Source: Keratinibaculum paraultunense (GTDB lineage: Bacteria; Bacillota; Clostridia; Tissierellales; Tepidimicrobiaceae). From it: a stretch of DNA of 64,000 bases. The DNA is taken from positions 744,001-808,000 of the forward strand of contig NZ_CP068564.1 of assembly GCF_016767175.1 (NCBI RefSeq). The letters run 5' to 3'. The notes under the pieces were generated by a model. The model was not told where the DNA came from, ran no database searches, and saw nothing but the letters and a program-made list of their open reading frames with translations. The position numbers were made by a program, and so were the translations under genes. Position 1 is the stretch's first letter, and the number at the start of each line of letters is the position of its first letter. Positions 27,298 through 37,153 of the stretch are shown piece by piece.

Positions 27298-27687
27298 GTG
27301 AACATGTTGACAAAAGGAGATAAATATCTGATAGTTTTTATTATAATAATTAGCTTATTATCACTAGTATATGTAAATAAATCAGCTTTAAATTATAATA
27401 AAAAATATATAAGTATTCAAGTAGATGGGAAAGAAATAAAAAAAATAATATTTGATAAGAATATTATTGGGAAAACTATTCCCATTAAAACAGAATTTGG
27501 TTATAATTTGATAGAAATAGGAGATGAAAAAGTTAGAGTAATTGAGGCAGATTGTCCTGATAAATTAGATGTGAAACAAGGTTATATATCTAAAGTGGGT
27601 GAAGTTATAGTATGTTTACCAAATAAATTGGTAATAGAGATAAAAGGCATAGATGATGAAAGAGATGTAGATTATATAAGCTATTAA
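27298..27687 (+). CDS. NusG domain II-containing membrane-anchored protein
   Basis: 129 residues. One N-terminal membrane helix (about 10-26) is followed by a small beta domain with the pattern of NusG_II proteins (GYNLIEIGDEKVRVIEADCPDKLDV, key residues Glu-Ala-Asp-Cys-Pro-Asp near 85-92, and VVCLPNKLVIEI-like end). The GTG at 27298 is given; ATG 27304 is an alternative. Genes of this type commonly stand between rnf or apbE genes and a Gx transporter gene in Clostridia, as here. The function is unknown. Confidence 0.85.
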   Translation: MNMLTKGDKYLIVFIIIISLLSLVYVNKSALNYNKKYISIQVDGKEIKKIIFDKNIIGKTIPIKTEFGYNLIEIGDEKVRVIEADCPDKLDVKQGYISKVGEVIVCLPNKLVIEIKGIDDERDVDYISY

Positions 27688-27702
27688 AGGTGGATTACAA
27701 TT

Positions 27703-28200
27703 ATGAAAAGATTAAAAAAATTAATTTTTTTATCTTTATTGGTTTCTATTGGATTAGCTCTAGGGATTGTTGAGTCAATGATGCCAGTGCCTTTTATAGT
27801 ACCAGGAGCAAAATTGGGATTATCAAATATGGTTATATTAATTACTTTAGTATTATTTGGTTTTAAAGAAGCCATGATAGTTGGGATTCTTAAATCCATA
27901 ATATTTACATTGATTGCAGGAAGTGTTTCAAGCCTTTTTTATAGCCTATCTGGTTTTTTATTAAGTTGCTTAACTATGTATATAGTATATAGAAATTTTT
28001 CAGAAGTATTTAGTTTAATAGGGGTTAGTATATTTGGATCAGTAGCACATAATTTTGCTCAGATAATAGTGGCAAGTATCATGATGAATAATATAAAAGT
28101 GTTTTCTTATTTACCCATACTTCTATTGACGAGTCTTTTTACAGGATATTTTATAGGATTGACTTCAATTTTTGCAATCAAAAATTTAAAAAATTTTTAG
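27703..28200 (+). CDS. Gx transporter family / heptaprenyl diphosphate synthase component I-like membrane protein
   Basis: 165 residues, about five membrane segments, ATG 27703 with AAGGTGGAT upstream. The pattern ESMMPVPFIVPGAKLGLSNMVILI (about 24-47) is typical of PF07456 proteins, which resemble ECF-type S components; the old name as a prenyl synthase subunit is doubtful. It starts 15 bases after the NusG-II gene and is probably co-transcribed. A substrate-binding membrane subunit role is inferred. Confidence 0.85.
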   Translation: MKRLKKLIFLSLLVSIGLALGIVESMMPVPFIVPGAKLGLSNMVILITLVLFGFKEAMIVGILKSIIFTLIAGSVSSLFYSLSGFLLSCLTMYIVYRNFSEVFSLIGVSIFGSVAHNFAQIIVASIMMNNIKVFSYLPILLLTSLFTGYFIGLTSIFAIKNLKNF

Positions 28201-28215
28201 CTATAAGGTGATAAA

Positions 28216-28797
28216 ATGAATACTATAGTACTTGCTTCTTCTTCACCTAGAAGAAGAAAATTATTAGAAAAGTATAATGTCAAACCCGTTGTAGTAAAAT
28301 CGAATATACATGAAAAAATAAATTCCAATGAAACTATAGAACAAATAGCAATGGCATTAGCTTTTGAAAAAGCTAATCAATTAGAAGATAGGTTTTCTAA
28401 TGGAGAAATAATTATAGGGGCTGATACAATTGTAGCTTGTAATGATAAAATTCTCGGTAAGCCTAAAGATGAATATGATGCTTTTAATATGCTTAAATTT
28501 TTAAGTGATAAGGAACATTTAGTATTAACAGGAATTTGTATCATAAAAGCTAATTCTAATATAAAAGTTATTGATTACGAGAAGACTATAGTTAAATTTA
28601 GAAAACTTAGTGATAAAAAGATACAAAAGTATATTGAAACTAAAGAATATATAGATAAAGCAGGAGCATATGGTATACAAGGATTAGGAGGAGTGCTGGT
28701 AGAATGGATTAAAGGTTGTTATTTTAATGTTGTAGGGTTACCTATATATAAATTAGACATTTTATTAGAAAGGCATTTTGACATAAGCTTATTATAA
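28216..28797 (+). CDS. maf: Maf-type nucleoside triphosphate pyrophosphatase
   Basis: 193 residues. The signature ASSSPRRRKLLEKY (7-20) at the N-terminus and GADTIVACNDKILGKP (about 74-89) define the Maf family, which hydrolyses non-canonical or modified dTTP/UTP. ATAAGGTGATAAA precedes the ATG. In Bacillus maf also precedes radC and mreBCD, as it does here. Confidence 0.94.
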   Translation: MNTIVLASSSPRRRKLLEKYNVKPVVVKSNIHEKINSNETIEQIAMALAFEKANQLEDRFSNGEIIIGADTIVACNDKILGKPKDEYDAFNMLKFLSDKEHLVLTGICIIKANSNIKVIDYEKTIVKFRKLSDKKIQKYIETKEYIDKAGAYGIQGLGGVLVEWIKGCYFNVVGLPIYKLDILLERHFDISLL

Positions 28798-28816
28798 TAA
28801 AGTGTGGTGGAATAAT

Positions 28817-29524
28817 ATGGAAAAGAGCACAGATATAAAAAAAACCTATACTATAAAGGATCTTCCATTGAATGAAAGACCTAGAGAAAAATTATATAAA
28901 TATGGAGTTAAATCCTTATCAAATGCAGAATTAATTGCAGTAATTATTAGGACTGGTAATAGAGAAGATACAGCAATAGATTTGGCTAACAGGATACTAA
29001 GCATGGATAAAAGTGGAATAGGTTATCTATCTCATGTTACAGTAGAAGAATTGACAAGCATAAAAGGAATAGGAAATTGTAAAGCTGGACAAATAATAGC
29101 AGCTATAGAGTTAGGAAAAAGGATATCTAGGTATGGAGGAGAAGATAAGATAAAAGTAGATTCGCCAATAGTACTTGTACAATTACTTATGGAAGAAATG
29201 AGATATTTAAAAAAAGAATATTTTAAGATAGCAATTTTAGATACTAAAAATCAGATAATAAGTATTGAGAATATATCTATAGGTAATTTAAATGCATCTA
29301 TAGTACATCCCCGGGAGGTATTTAATATAGCTATAAAACGAAATGCAAATTCAATTATATTAATACATAATCACCCTAGTGGTGATCCAACTCCAAGTGA
29401 GGAAGACATAAATATTACACATAGACTTATAGATGCAGGAAATATAATTGGAATTAAAGTTTTAGATCATATTATATTTGGTGATAATAAGTATGTAAGT
29501 TTTAAACAAAGAAATATTATTTAG
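28817..29524 (+). CDS. radC: RadC/JAB-domain protein
   Basis: About 235 residues. ATG 28817 is chosen because GTGGTGG lies upstream; an in-frame GTG at 28802 is the alternative. An N-terminal helix-hairpin-helix region contains ELTSIKGIGNCKAGQI (about 77-92). The C-terminal JAMM-type metal site is HNHPSGDPTPSEEDI (about 188-202). Despite the name, a DNA repair function is not established for the family. Confidence 0.93.
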   Translation: MEKSTDIKKTYTIKDLPLNERPREKLYKYGVKSLSNAELIAVIIRTGNREDTAIDLANRILSMDKSGIGYLSHVTVEELTSIKGIGNCKAGQIIAAIELGKRISRYGGEDKIKVDSPIVLVQLLMEEMRYLKKEYFKIAILDTKNQIISIENISIGNLNASIVHPREVFNIAIKRNANSIILIHNHPSGDPTPSEEDINITHRLIDAGNIIGIKVLDHIIFGDNKYVSFKQRNII

Positions 29525-29550
29525 TTTAGAGAAAGGAAGGAGCAAATCAT

Positions 29551-30582
29551 ATGGGAATATTTAGTGCATTTACAAAAGATATGGGAATTGATCTGGGAAC
29601 AGCTAATACATTAGTTTATGTGAAAGGAAAGGATATAGTAATTAGGGAGCCTTCTGTAGTTGCAATTCAAACTAATACTAAGCAAGTATTAGCTGTAGGT
29701 GAAGAAGCGAAAAAAATGATAGGTAGAACCCCAGGTAATATAGTTGCAATTAGACCTTTAAGGGATGGGGTTATTGCCGATTTTGATATAACTCAAAGTA
29801 TGCTTAAATATTTTATACAAAGAGCAGTTCAAAGACGTTCTTTATTCCAACCAAGAGTGGTTGTATGTGTTCCAAGTGGAGTTACTGAGGTTGAAAAAAG
29901 AGCTGTAGAAGAAGCTGCTATACATGCTGGAGCTAGAGATGCTTATTTAATAGAAGAGCCTATGGCTGCAGCTATTGGCGCAGGGCTACCTGTGCATGAA
30001 GCAACAGGTAGTCTTATAGTAGATATAGGAGGAGGCACAACGGAGGTAGCTGTTATATCCTTAGGAGGAATAGTTACAAGCAAATCTATCAGAGTAGGTG
30101 GCGATGAGTTAGATGAGGCTATAGTAAATTATATTAAAAAAGAATATAGCTTAATGATTGGGGAACGTACAGCTGAGGATATTAAGATTACTATTGGCTC
30201 TGCAAATGTAAAAAACAAGGAATCTAAGATGAATATTAGAGGAAGAGACTTAATATCTGGATTGCCAAAAACAGTAACTGTTACGTCTAAAGAAATATAC
30301 GAAGCAATGAGAGAGCCTATTTACAATATAGTAGATGCTATTAAATCCACGTTGGAAAAAACTCCTCCCGAGTTAGCTGCTGATATAATGGAACAAGGCA
30401 TAATGCTCACTGGTGGTGGAGCACTACTTGATGGAATTGATTTATTGATAAAAAGTGAAACAGGCATGCCAGTTAATATAGCAGAGAACCCTTTAGATTG
30501 TGTTGCTATAGGTACAGGTAAAGCATTAGAAAGTATTGAAGTACTTAAAAAAACATCATATAATAACAAAAAAATGGGTTAA
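29551..30582 (+). CDS. mreB: Rod shape-determining actin MreB
   Basis: 343 residues of the actin/Hsp70 fold. Phosphate-1 motif [12 protein letters not shown] (12-23), phosphate-2 [19 protein letters not shown] (about 155-173) and adenosine motif [13 protein letters not shown] are intact. AAAGGAAGGAG precedes the ATG. It polymerises under the membrane to guide lateral wall synthesis and heads mreBCD-pbp2-minCDE. Confidence 0.97.
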   Translation: MGIFSAFTKDMGIDLGTANTLVYVKGKDIVIREPSVVAIQTNTKQVLAVGEEAKKMIGRTPGNIVAIRPLRDGVIADFDITQSMLKYFIQRAVQRRSLFQPRVVVCVPSGVTEVEKRAVEEAAIHAGARDAYLIEEPMAAAIGAGLPVHEATGSLIVDIGGGTTEVAVISLGGIVTSKSIRVGGDELDEAIVNYIKKEYSLMIGERTAEDIKITIGSANVKNKESKMNIRGRDLISGLPKTVTVTSKEIYEAMREPIYNIVDAIKSTLEKTPPELAADIMEQGIMLTGGGALLDGIDLLIKSETGMPVNIAENPLDCVAIGTGKALESIEVLKKTSYNNKKMG

Positions 30583-30593
30583 TAGGTGATACT

Positions 30594-31430
30594 ATGTTTT
30601 TTTTAAAAAAATATAAAAACAGAATGATAGTAACTGCAGTTGCTATCATTCTGATTATTATTATCGGTGTAACTAGTACCGAAAGAATGTCTTTAACAAA
30701 AGTAGAGAAGGTAATAGGAAATATATTTGCACCAATAGGAAAGTTTTTTTACAATATCAGTATGAAAGTATCAGATTTTTTTGCTTCCATTAAAGATATG
30801 GGTAGATTAAAAACGGAAAATGAAGAATTGAAAAATATAGTTATAGAACTAGAAGAACAAAATAGAAAATATGAAGATTTAATTGGAAAGTCTGATTATT
30901 TAAAAAATGAAGCAGAACTTATGAAAAAAGCTAAGTATAATTTAATTCCAGCTCAAGTTATTGGGAAAGAGCCAGGGAATTGGTTTAATAGATTTGTAAT
31001 TGATAAAGGCTTTAAAGATGGTATAAAAAAAGATGACACAGTAATACAAGCTGTAGAAACTGAAAAAGGCATAGTGGAAGAGGGAATTGTAGGAAGAGTT
31101 GTTGAAGTAGAAGATAACTTTGCTAAAGTTGTTTCTATAATTGATGAGAATAACAAAATTTCGTTTAAGGTAATTAGAACTCAGGATGGTGGAATAATTT
31201 CTGGTATTGTTGATGAAAAATTAAGTGGATATTTGTTTGATATGAAAGCAGATGTGATAAAAGGAGACAAGCTTTTTACATCTGGACTTGGTGGTATATA
31301 TGTTAAAGATATTTATATAGGAGAAATAAAAGATGTAGTAAAAAATGATGAGGATTTGATGAAAAATGTATATGTAGAACCAGCAGTAGATTTTAAAAAA
31401 ATATATAGAGTTTTCGTTATATCAAAATAA
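30594..31430 (+). CDS. mreC: Rod shape-determining protein MreC
   Basis: 278 residues: a membrane helix (about 12-28), a coiled coil (about 60-105, GRLKTENEELKNIVIELEEQNRK, key Leu/Glu pattern) and the beta-barrel MreC domain (about 120-276), with GDKLFTSGLGGIY late in it. It bridges MreB and extracytoplasmic wall synthases. Its 5' end contains long T and A runs (TTTTTTTT then AAAAAAA) that are in frame here, in contrast to the frameshifts noted at yqeK and the LCP gene. Confidence 0.95.
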   Translation: MFFLKKYKNRMIVTAVAIILIIIIGVTSTERMSLTKVEKVIGNIFAPIGKFFYNISMKVSDFFASIKDMGRLKTENEELKNIVIELEEQNRKYEDLIGKSDYLKNEAELMKKAKYNLIPAQVIGKEPGNWFNRFVIDKGFKDGIKKDDTVIQAVETEKGIVEEGIVGRVVEVEDNFAKVVSIIDENNKISFKVIRTQDGGIISGIVDEKLSGYLFDMKADVIKGDKLFTSGLGGIYVKDIYIGEIKDVVKNDEDLMKNVYVEPAVDFKKIYRVFVISK

Positions 31431-31447
31431 AAGTTTAGGTGATTTTG

Positions 31448-31948
31448 TTGGAAATATTGATAATGTTATTAATAATAATAGGCAATTTTATATTACAAAG
31501 TACTGTGTTACCTCATATCAATATATTTGGTGTAACACCCAATACAGCCCTTATTATAATAGTAGTGATAGGGCTTCTAAGGGGTAGAATATTTGGAAGT
31601 ACAGTAGGTTTAATTATAGGTTTGCTGCATGATGTAATATTTTGTCCTGTAATAGGTGTAAATGGATTTATATATTTTTTTGTAGGTTATTTTGTAGGGA
31701 TGACTGAAAATAAATTAGCAAAAGATAATTTATTGATACCTTTCCTGGCAACAGCAATTTCTACTATAGTTTATCATGGGCTTTATTATATTTTTATGTT
31801 TTTTTTAGGATACAATATAGATTTTTCTGTTTTTTTTAAAAATGTAGTGATATTGGAAACTTTGTATAATAGTTTGATATCCATGTTGATTTATAAGTGG
31901 TTTTCCAATATATTTATTGTACCTTCCATAAGGTTTACAAGGAGATAG
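31448..31948 (+). CDS. mreD: Rod shape-determining protein MreD
   Basis: About 166 residues, five membrane segments. The TTG at 31448 is chosen because AGGTGA (31437-31442) is 5 bases upstream; an in-frame GTG at 31439 overlaps that site. PHINIFGVTPNTALIIIVVIGLLRG near the N-terminus fits the family. It lies between mreC and the PBP2 gene. Confidence 0.9.
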   Translation: MEILIMLLIIIGNFILQSTVLPHINIFGVTPNTALIIIVVIGLLRGRIFGSTVGLIIGLLHDVIFCPVIGVNGFIYFFVGYFVGMTENKLAKDNLLIPFLATAISTIVYHGLYYIFMFFLGYNIDFSVFFKNVVILETLYNSLISMLIYKWFSNIFIVPSIRFTRR

Positions 31949-31960
31949 GGGTGAGTTTGT

Positions 31961-34900
31961 TTGAAATTCTTAGAAAAACTAAAAGATAGATATAACATAT
32001 TAATATTAATATTAGTTGTAATGTTTTTAACCCTTTCCTTTAGATTAGCAACATTAACTATTGTTCAAGGAGATTATTATAGAGATATTTCAGATAATAA
32101 TAGGATTAAAGAGGTATATATTACTGCACCTAGAGGTGAAATACGTGATAGGAATGGGCGATTACTAGCAGGTAATAAGCCTAGTTTTACAGTACAAATA
32201 TTAAAAGATGAGATAGAAATTAAAAATAAAAAAGATACCAATAATACTTTATTGACATTAATTAGATTATTAGAGGAAGATGGAGTAGATTATGTTGATG
32301 ATTTTCCGATAAAGTTTAACATATTTAAATTCAGCAATGAGAATATGTATTTAACTGAAAATATGTCACCTGATGATAAAGTTATTGATATTATAATTGA
32401 AAATGATTTACTTTACTCAATTTTGGATACTTATTATATCTATCCTGATTACGAAGAGCATTTTCAATTTATAACGATAAACAAAGCAATAAATGCTTTA
32501 GAAAGTAAAGGTATAGAAGTACCAGTGATTGCTACGTTGACGTCTAATGGACTAAATATAAATTTTGATGAAACTAAAGATATAGATGTATGGAAAAAAC
32601 AATATGAGATAGAAAGTGATGCGACACCTAAACAAGCCATAATAAGTCTTATAGATAAAAACAAGAATATTATAAGAAAAATAATTGATCATTCTATTTC
32701 TAGAGAATTGGTATTTAATATATTACAAGAGAGAAATTTAAGTCAAGGATTGATACTAGAAGAGTATTCTATAACCTATGACGAAGAATATTTACAACAG
32801 AAAAGAAGTTTAATGAAGGATTTTAACGACATTTCTTTTGATACAAGTGCAAAAGATGATTTTGTAAATATCGTAACATCAACTTCATTGAAAAATTTAT
32901 TGGAAAAAGTTGTAGAGCAAGAAGATGAAAAAGGAGATTCTATAAAGATAGTGCCTGGTAAATTGCTAATTGAAAAAATTGAACAGAAAGGATTAAATTC
33001 GCCAGTGGATATAGAAATAAATGAGGAAAATAATACAGTGTTATATGTCCATAAGGATAAGAAATTATCATCTAAAGAAAATCCTTTAGATACTTTAATT
33101 GCTTTTAGCAAAGAAAATGATTTACTTAAAGATTTTATTACAGATAATAAAATCAAGGGGATAGCTCAAGAAACAATATTAGAAAATGGAATTAATCCAA
33201 AGATATCCATATCAAAATGGGAATATGTTTCATTAATTAACAAAGAAGATTGGCTAGATAAATATAAAATATCTAAAAACAAAAATGCAGAAGAAATATT
33301 TTTATATTTAAAGAAATATTTTGAAATAGATGATGATTTGAGTAAATATGAAGCTAGAGCTATTATGTCTTTATATGATCAATTAGATAAACAAAAACAT
33401 AGGGCATATCAACCTATTAATATTGCTTATGGCATAAGGGATTCAACAGTAGCAAAAATAGAAGAAGGCATGATGGAGATGCCTGGCATACAGGTATCTA
33501 TAGAGCCAATAAGATATTATCCAGAAGGCGAATTAGCTGCTCATTTATTGGGTTATTTAGGGAAAATATCCCAACCATCAGAAATTGAAAAGTATGTAAA
33601 TGAAAATAAGTATTCTCCTAATGATATTATAGGGAAAACTGGTATAGAAGAAAAATTTGAACATGAGCTTAGAGGAAAACCTGGAATAAAGAGAGTAGAA
33701 GTAGATGTGTATGGTAACACCACTAAAGTAATTAATAAGAAGCAAGCTATACCAGGAAACAATGTATATTTAACTATAGATGGGGAATTGCAAAAAGTAG
33801 CAGAAGATTCTTTAAAACATGCATTAGAAGAAATTCAAAAAGGTGGTACATTTAAAAGTAAGTGGGGAGATTATAAATTTGGAATTAATAGAAGTAAAGG
33901 AAGACCATATATTAATGCAACCTCTGGATCGGTTGTAGCCATAGATGTTAAAACTGGAGAATTATTAGCATTAGCTAATTATCCTGCATATGATCCTAAT
34001 CTATTTTCTACAGGGATTTCTGATTCTGATTGGGTTTCTTTGTTTCCAGAAAATGAAAATGATCCATTAGCCCCAAGGCCACTTTATAATATTGCAATAC
34101 AGACTGCAATTCAGCCAGGTTCAACATTTAAAATGGTACCTGCCCTAGCTGCATTGGAAAAGGGACTTAGTCCCAATAAAACTATTAGAGATATGGGTTA
34201 TGTAGATGTAGGAACGGAAAGATTTGGATGTTGGATTTGGCATTCTTATAAGGGTACTCATGGTTCCGTAAATCTATATGAAGCTCTTAGGGATTCTTGT
34301 AACTATTATTTTTATTCTTTAGCTTTTGGTAGAAATCCAAGAACTGGAGAGTCTTTAGGTGTAAGAGTAGATATAGAGGATATTGCTAACATGTCTAAAA
34401 AGTTAGGATTAAATGATAAAACAGGCATAGAAATAGATATTCCTAATGAAGTTGCTGGAGGAGTACCAGATCCTCAAAGGAAAATAATGACTACAAAGGC
34501 TATGTTAAAACGTTACTTAAATAACAATATTAAGTATTATATCAAAGAGGATGTTAAGTTAAAAGACGAAGAGATAGCAGAGAGAATTGATGAAATAGTA
34601 AGTTGGATTGAAGAGCCAGAGCCGATAACTAGAAATGAAGTAATTAGAAGACTTGAAGAGATGGGTATATATGCGGAAAAAGTGCTTCCTGGAGACAGAA
34701 ATGGATTAGCTGATAAAATAAAATTTGATTATATGAATCAAGCTAGCTGGAATATTACTGATACATTAAATGTAGTTATTGGACAGGGTCAAAATGCATA
34801 TACACCAATTCAAATGGCTAATTTTATTGCTACTATTGCCAATGGTGGATATAGACATAAAGTTACTGCTATAGATAATATTAAGAATTTCGATAATTCT

Positions 34901-35296
34901 AAAGTAATTATGGAAAATAATGAAAAACCAGAAAGAATTAAATTAAATAACTATGAAAACTTGGAACATGTGAAATTGGGTATGAAAAAGGTTTCAACAG
35001 AGGGAACAGCTAGAAGTTTGTTTAGCAATTTTCCTGTTACTGTAGGTTCTAAAACTGGAACTGCTCAAAAAAGTGGAATAAATCCTGCCACAGGTGATAC
35101 TTATGATGATTATGCATGGTTTGTTGCTTTTGCACCTTATGAAGATCCAGAAATAGCAGTAGCTGTAGTACTATTCCAAGGAGGTAGTGGTGGATATGCT
35201 GGACCTATTGCTAGAGAAATTATAGCGGAATATCTTGGATTTAATGATACAGATGAGAAAGGTACACTTCCTTTTGAAATTGAATTGGCTAGGTAA
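31961..35296 (+). CDS. mrdA: Very large penicillin-binding protein 2 (elongasome transpeptidase)
   Basis: 1111 residues, TTG start with GGAGATAGGGGTG upstream. One N-terminal membrane segment (about 12-30) precedes the dimerisation domain beginning APRGEIRDRNGRLLA (about 55-69). The transpeptidase motifs are intact: STFK with Ser about 721, SCN with Ser about 779, and KTG about 1031. Typical PBP2 proteins are about 600-700 residues. The extra length lies in a charged region between about 90 and 480 and in an insert of roughly 95 residues between SCN and KTG (about 840-935, Lys/Glu-rich). It crosslinks lateral wall with MreBCD. The stop codon lies in a strong hairpin. Confidence 0.93.
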   Translation: MKFLEKLKDRYNILILILVVMFLTLSFRLATLTIVQGDYYRDISDNNRIKEVYITAPRGEIRDRNGRLLAGNKPSFTVQILKDEIEIKNKKDTNNTLLTLIRLLEEDGVDYVDDFPIKFNIFKFSNENMYLTENMSPDDKVIDIIIENDLLYSILDTYYIYPDYEEHFQFITINKAINALESKGIEVPVIATLTSNGLNINFDETKDIDVWKKQYEIESDATPKQAIISLIDKNKNIIRKIIDHSISRELVFNILQERNLSQGLILEEYSITYDEEYLQQKRSLMKDFNDISFDTSAKDDFVNIVTSTSLKNLLEKVVEQEDEKGDSIKIVPGKLLIEKIEQKGLNSPVDIEINEENNTVLYVHKDKKLSSKENPLDTLIAFSKENDLLKDFITDNKIKGIAQETILENGINPKISISKWEYVSLINKEDWLDKYKISKNKNAEEIFLYLKKYFEIDDDLSKYEARAIMSLYDQLDKQKHRAYQPINIAYGIRDSTVAKIEEGMMEMPGIQVSIEPIRYYPEGELAAHLLGYLGKISQPSEIEKYVNENKYSPNDIIGKTGIEEKFEHELRGKPGIKRVEVDVYGNTTKVINKKQAIPGNNVYLTIDGELQKVAEDSLKHALEEIQKGGTFKSKWGDYKFGINRSKGRPYINATSGSVVAIDVKTGELLALANYPAYDPNLFSTGISDSDWVSLFPENENDPLAPRPLYNIAIQTAIQPGSTFKMVPALAALEKGLSPNKTIRDMGYVDVGTERFGCWIWHSYKGTHGSVNLYEALRDSCNYYFYSLAFGRNPRTGESLGVRVDIEDIANMSKKLGLNDKTGIEIDIPNEVAGGVPDPQRKIMTTKAMLKRYLNNNIKYYIKEDVKLKDEEIAERIDEIVSWIEEPEPITRNEVIRRLEEMGIYAEKVLPGDRNGLADKIKFDYMNQASWNITDTLNVVIGQGQNAYTPIQMANFIATIANGGYRHKVTAIDNIKNFDNSKVIMENNEKPERIKLNNYENLEHVKLGMKKVSTEGTARSLFSNFPVTVGSKTGTAQKSGINPATGDTYDDYAWFVAFAPYEDPEIAVAVVLFQGGSGGYAGPIAREIIAEYLGFNDTDEKGTLPFEIELAR

Positions 35297-35315
35297 ATAC
35301 CTTCCAATTCAATTT
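35277..35315 (+). terminator. Hairpin overlapping the PBP2 stop codon
   Basis: AAATTGAATTGG (35277-35288) pairs perfectly with CCAATTCAATTT (35304-35315), and the loop holds a further AGGT/ACCT stem. Two more Ts follow. It probably terminates or attenuates transcription between the mre-pbp2 and min genes. Confidence 0.65.
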
Positions 35316-35385
35316 TTAAAATAAGAAGGATTTTCAAAATATATGAAGAAATATATATATAAGGGAAGATGGAGGTTGCATAAGA

Positions 35386-36006
35386 GTGAAAGAAGGACTG
35401 ATTAGTTTTAAAGGTATCAAGGAAGGAATATATGTATATATAAAAGATGGAGAATTTCAGGATATATTAAATGAACTTGATAAAAAATTAAAAAATGGTT
35501 TAGATTTTTATCAAGAAGCAAATTTTTTAGGGATTAAAGCAGAAAAATTAAATTCAAGTCAAATTCTTGAACTATTATTTTTGATGAAGTATAGATATAA
35601 TTTAAATATAATAGAAGAGGGATTAACTGATTATTTAAAAGCCCCTAAGTATTATACAGATATAGATGAAGGTATGACCAAATTTATACATTCAACTATA
35701 AGATCGGGTCAGGTTGTAGAATACAATGGAAATATAGTGATAATTGGAGATGTAAATCCAGGAGCTCTAGTTAAAGCAAAAGGTAATATTATAATACTAG
35801 GAACCTTAAGAGGGGTAGCCCATGCTGGAATAGATGGAAATAAAAATGCCATAATTGCTGCATATGATTTGAGACCAACTCAATTAAGAATTGCTAATAT
35901 AATTAGCAGAAAGCCAGATGAGGAAGTAGCAACTTCAGGTATACCTGAAGTTGCTAAAGTAAAGGATGGGGAAGTCTATATAGAACCATATTTACCGAAT
36001 AAATAA
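35386..36006 (+). CDS. minC: Septum site-determining protein MinC
   Basis: 206 residues, GTG start with GATGGAGG upstream. The N-terminal domain (1-95) binds FtsZ. The C-terminal right-handed beta-helix has the repeats SGQVVEYNGNIVIIGDVNPGALVKAKGNIIILGTLRG (about 105-141; glycine-spaced turns) that bind MinD. It blocks polar Z-ring assembly. First of minCDE. Confidence 0.95.
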   Translation: MKEGLISFKGIKEGIYVYIKDGEFQDILNELDKKLKNGLDFYQEANFLGIKAEKLNSSQILELLFLMKYRYNLNIIEEGLTDYLKAPKYYTDIDEGMTKFIHSTIRSGQVVEYNGNIVIIGDVNPGALVKAKGNIIILGTLRGVAHAGIDGNKNAIIAAYDLRPTQLRIANIISRKPDEEVATSGIPEVAKVKDGEVYIEPYLPNK

Positions 36007-36028
36007 TAGAGGGAGGAATGATGATAAT

Positions 36029-36823
36029 ATGGGAAAAGCTATTGTAATAACATCAGGTAAAGGTGGAGTAGGAAAAACTACTGCAACAGCTAATATAGGT
36101 ACTGGATTAGCTATATTAGGTAATAAAGTTGTAGTAGTGGATACAGATATCGGTCTTAGAAATCTAGATGTTGTTATGGGATTAGAAAATAGGATAGTAT
36201 ATGATATAGTAGATGTAGTAGAGAAAACTTGTAGATTAAAGCAAGGATTGATAAGAGATAAAAGATATGATGGATTATTTTTATTACCAGCAGCTCAAAC
36301 GAAGGATAAAACTGCTATAAAACCAGAGCAAATGTTGGAATTAATAAATGAATTAAAAGAAGAATTTGATTACATAATAATTGATTCTCCAGCTGGGATT
36401 GAACAAGGTTTTCAAAATTCTATTGCTGGAGCAGATGAGGCCTATATAGTAACTACGCCTGAAATTGCAGCTGTAAGAGATGCGGATCGAGTTATAGGGT
36501 TGCTGGAAGCTAAAGGTATAACTCATCCTAAATTAATAATTAATAGAATAAGACAAGATATGGTTAAAAGAGGAGATATGATGAATGTAGAAGATATTGT
36601 AGATATTTTAGCTATAGATTTATTAGGAATAGTACCTGATGATGAGGCTATTGTTGTTTCCACTAATAAAGGAGAGCCTGTAGTTGTTGAAGATAGTCCA
36701 CTATCTGCAAAAGCTTTTAAAAATATCTGTAGACGAATTACAGGAGAAGAAGTAGAGTTACTTAATTTGGAAGATTGTGAAGGTAAATTTAGTAAATTAA
36801 TAAAATTACTTTTTAATAAGTAA
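36029..36823 (+). CDS. minD: Septum site-determining ATPase MinD
   Basis: 264 residues. The deviant Walker A GKGGVGKTT (10-18) is at the N-terminus, with switch I DTDIGLRNLDVVMG (about 39-52) and IIDSPAGIE. The C-terminus GKFSKLIKLLFNK is an amphipathic membrane-targeting helix. AGAGGGAGG precedes the ATG. It recruits MinC to the membrane and is recycled by MinE. Confidence 0.97.
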   Translation: MGKAIVITSGKGGVGKTTATANIGTGLAILGNKVVVVDTDIGLRNLDVVMGLENRIVYDIVDVVEKTCRLKQGLIRDKRYDGLFLLPAAQTKDKTAIKPEQMLELINELKEEFDYIIIDSPAGIEQGFQNSIAGADEAYIVTTPEIAAVRDADRVIGLLEAKGITHPKLIINRIRQDMVKRGDMMNVEDIVDILAIDLLGIVPDDEAIVVSTNKGEPVVVEDSPLSAKAFKNICRRITGEEVELLNLEDCEGKFSKLIKLLFNK

Positions 36824-36837
36824 AGGGGGTATAAAGC

Positions 36838-37119
36838 TTGGATTTTTTTAAAAAGTTAGGGATAAGAAATGAGCAGAGTAAAGATATAGCTAAAGAAAGG
36901 TTAAAATTAGTATTGGTTCATGATAGATCTGATTTATCTCCAAAATTTTTAGAAATGATAGAAGGAGATATCATAAGAGTCATAAAAGAATATGCTGAGA
37001 TTGATGAAGAAGCATTAGACATTAAACTTACTAGAATGAGAAGAGAAACAGATAATATGCCAATGTCAGCTTTAGTAGCTAATATTCCAATAATCAAGAT
37101 AAAGGATAATATAGGATAG
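36838..37119 (+). CDS. minE: Cell division topological specificity factor MinE
   Basis: 93 residues, TTG start with AAAGGGGGT upstream. The N-terminal FFKKL membrane-targeting segment, the anti-MinCD helix region AKERLKLVLVHDRSDLSP (about 18-35) and the C-terminal dimer domain are all present. Its presence means division site control by an oscillating Min system rather than by DivIVA/MinJ alone. Confidence 0.95.
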   Translation: MDFFKKLGIRNEQSKDIAKERLKLVLVHDRSDLSPKFLEMIEGDIIRVIKEYAEIDEEALDIKLTRMRRETDNMPMSALVANIPIIKIKDNIG

Positions 37120-37153
37120 AAAAGTATATAAAAATTATGGAGAGATATTAAGT

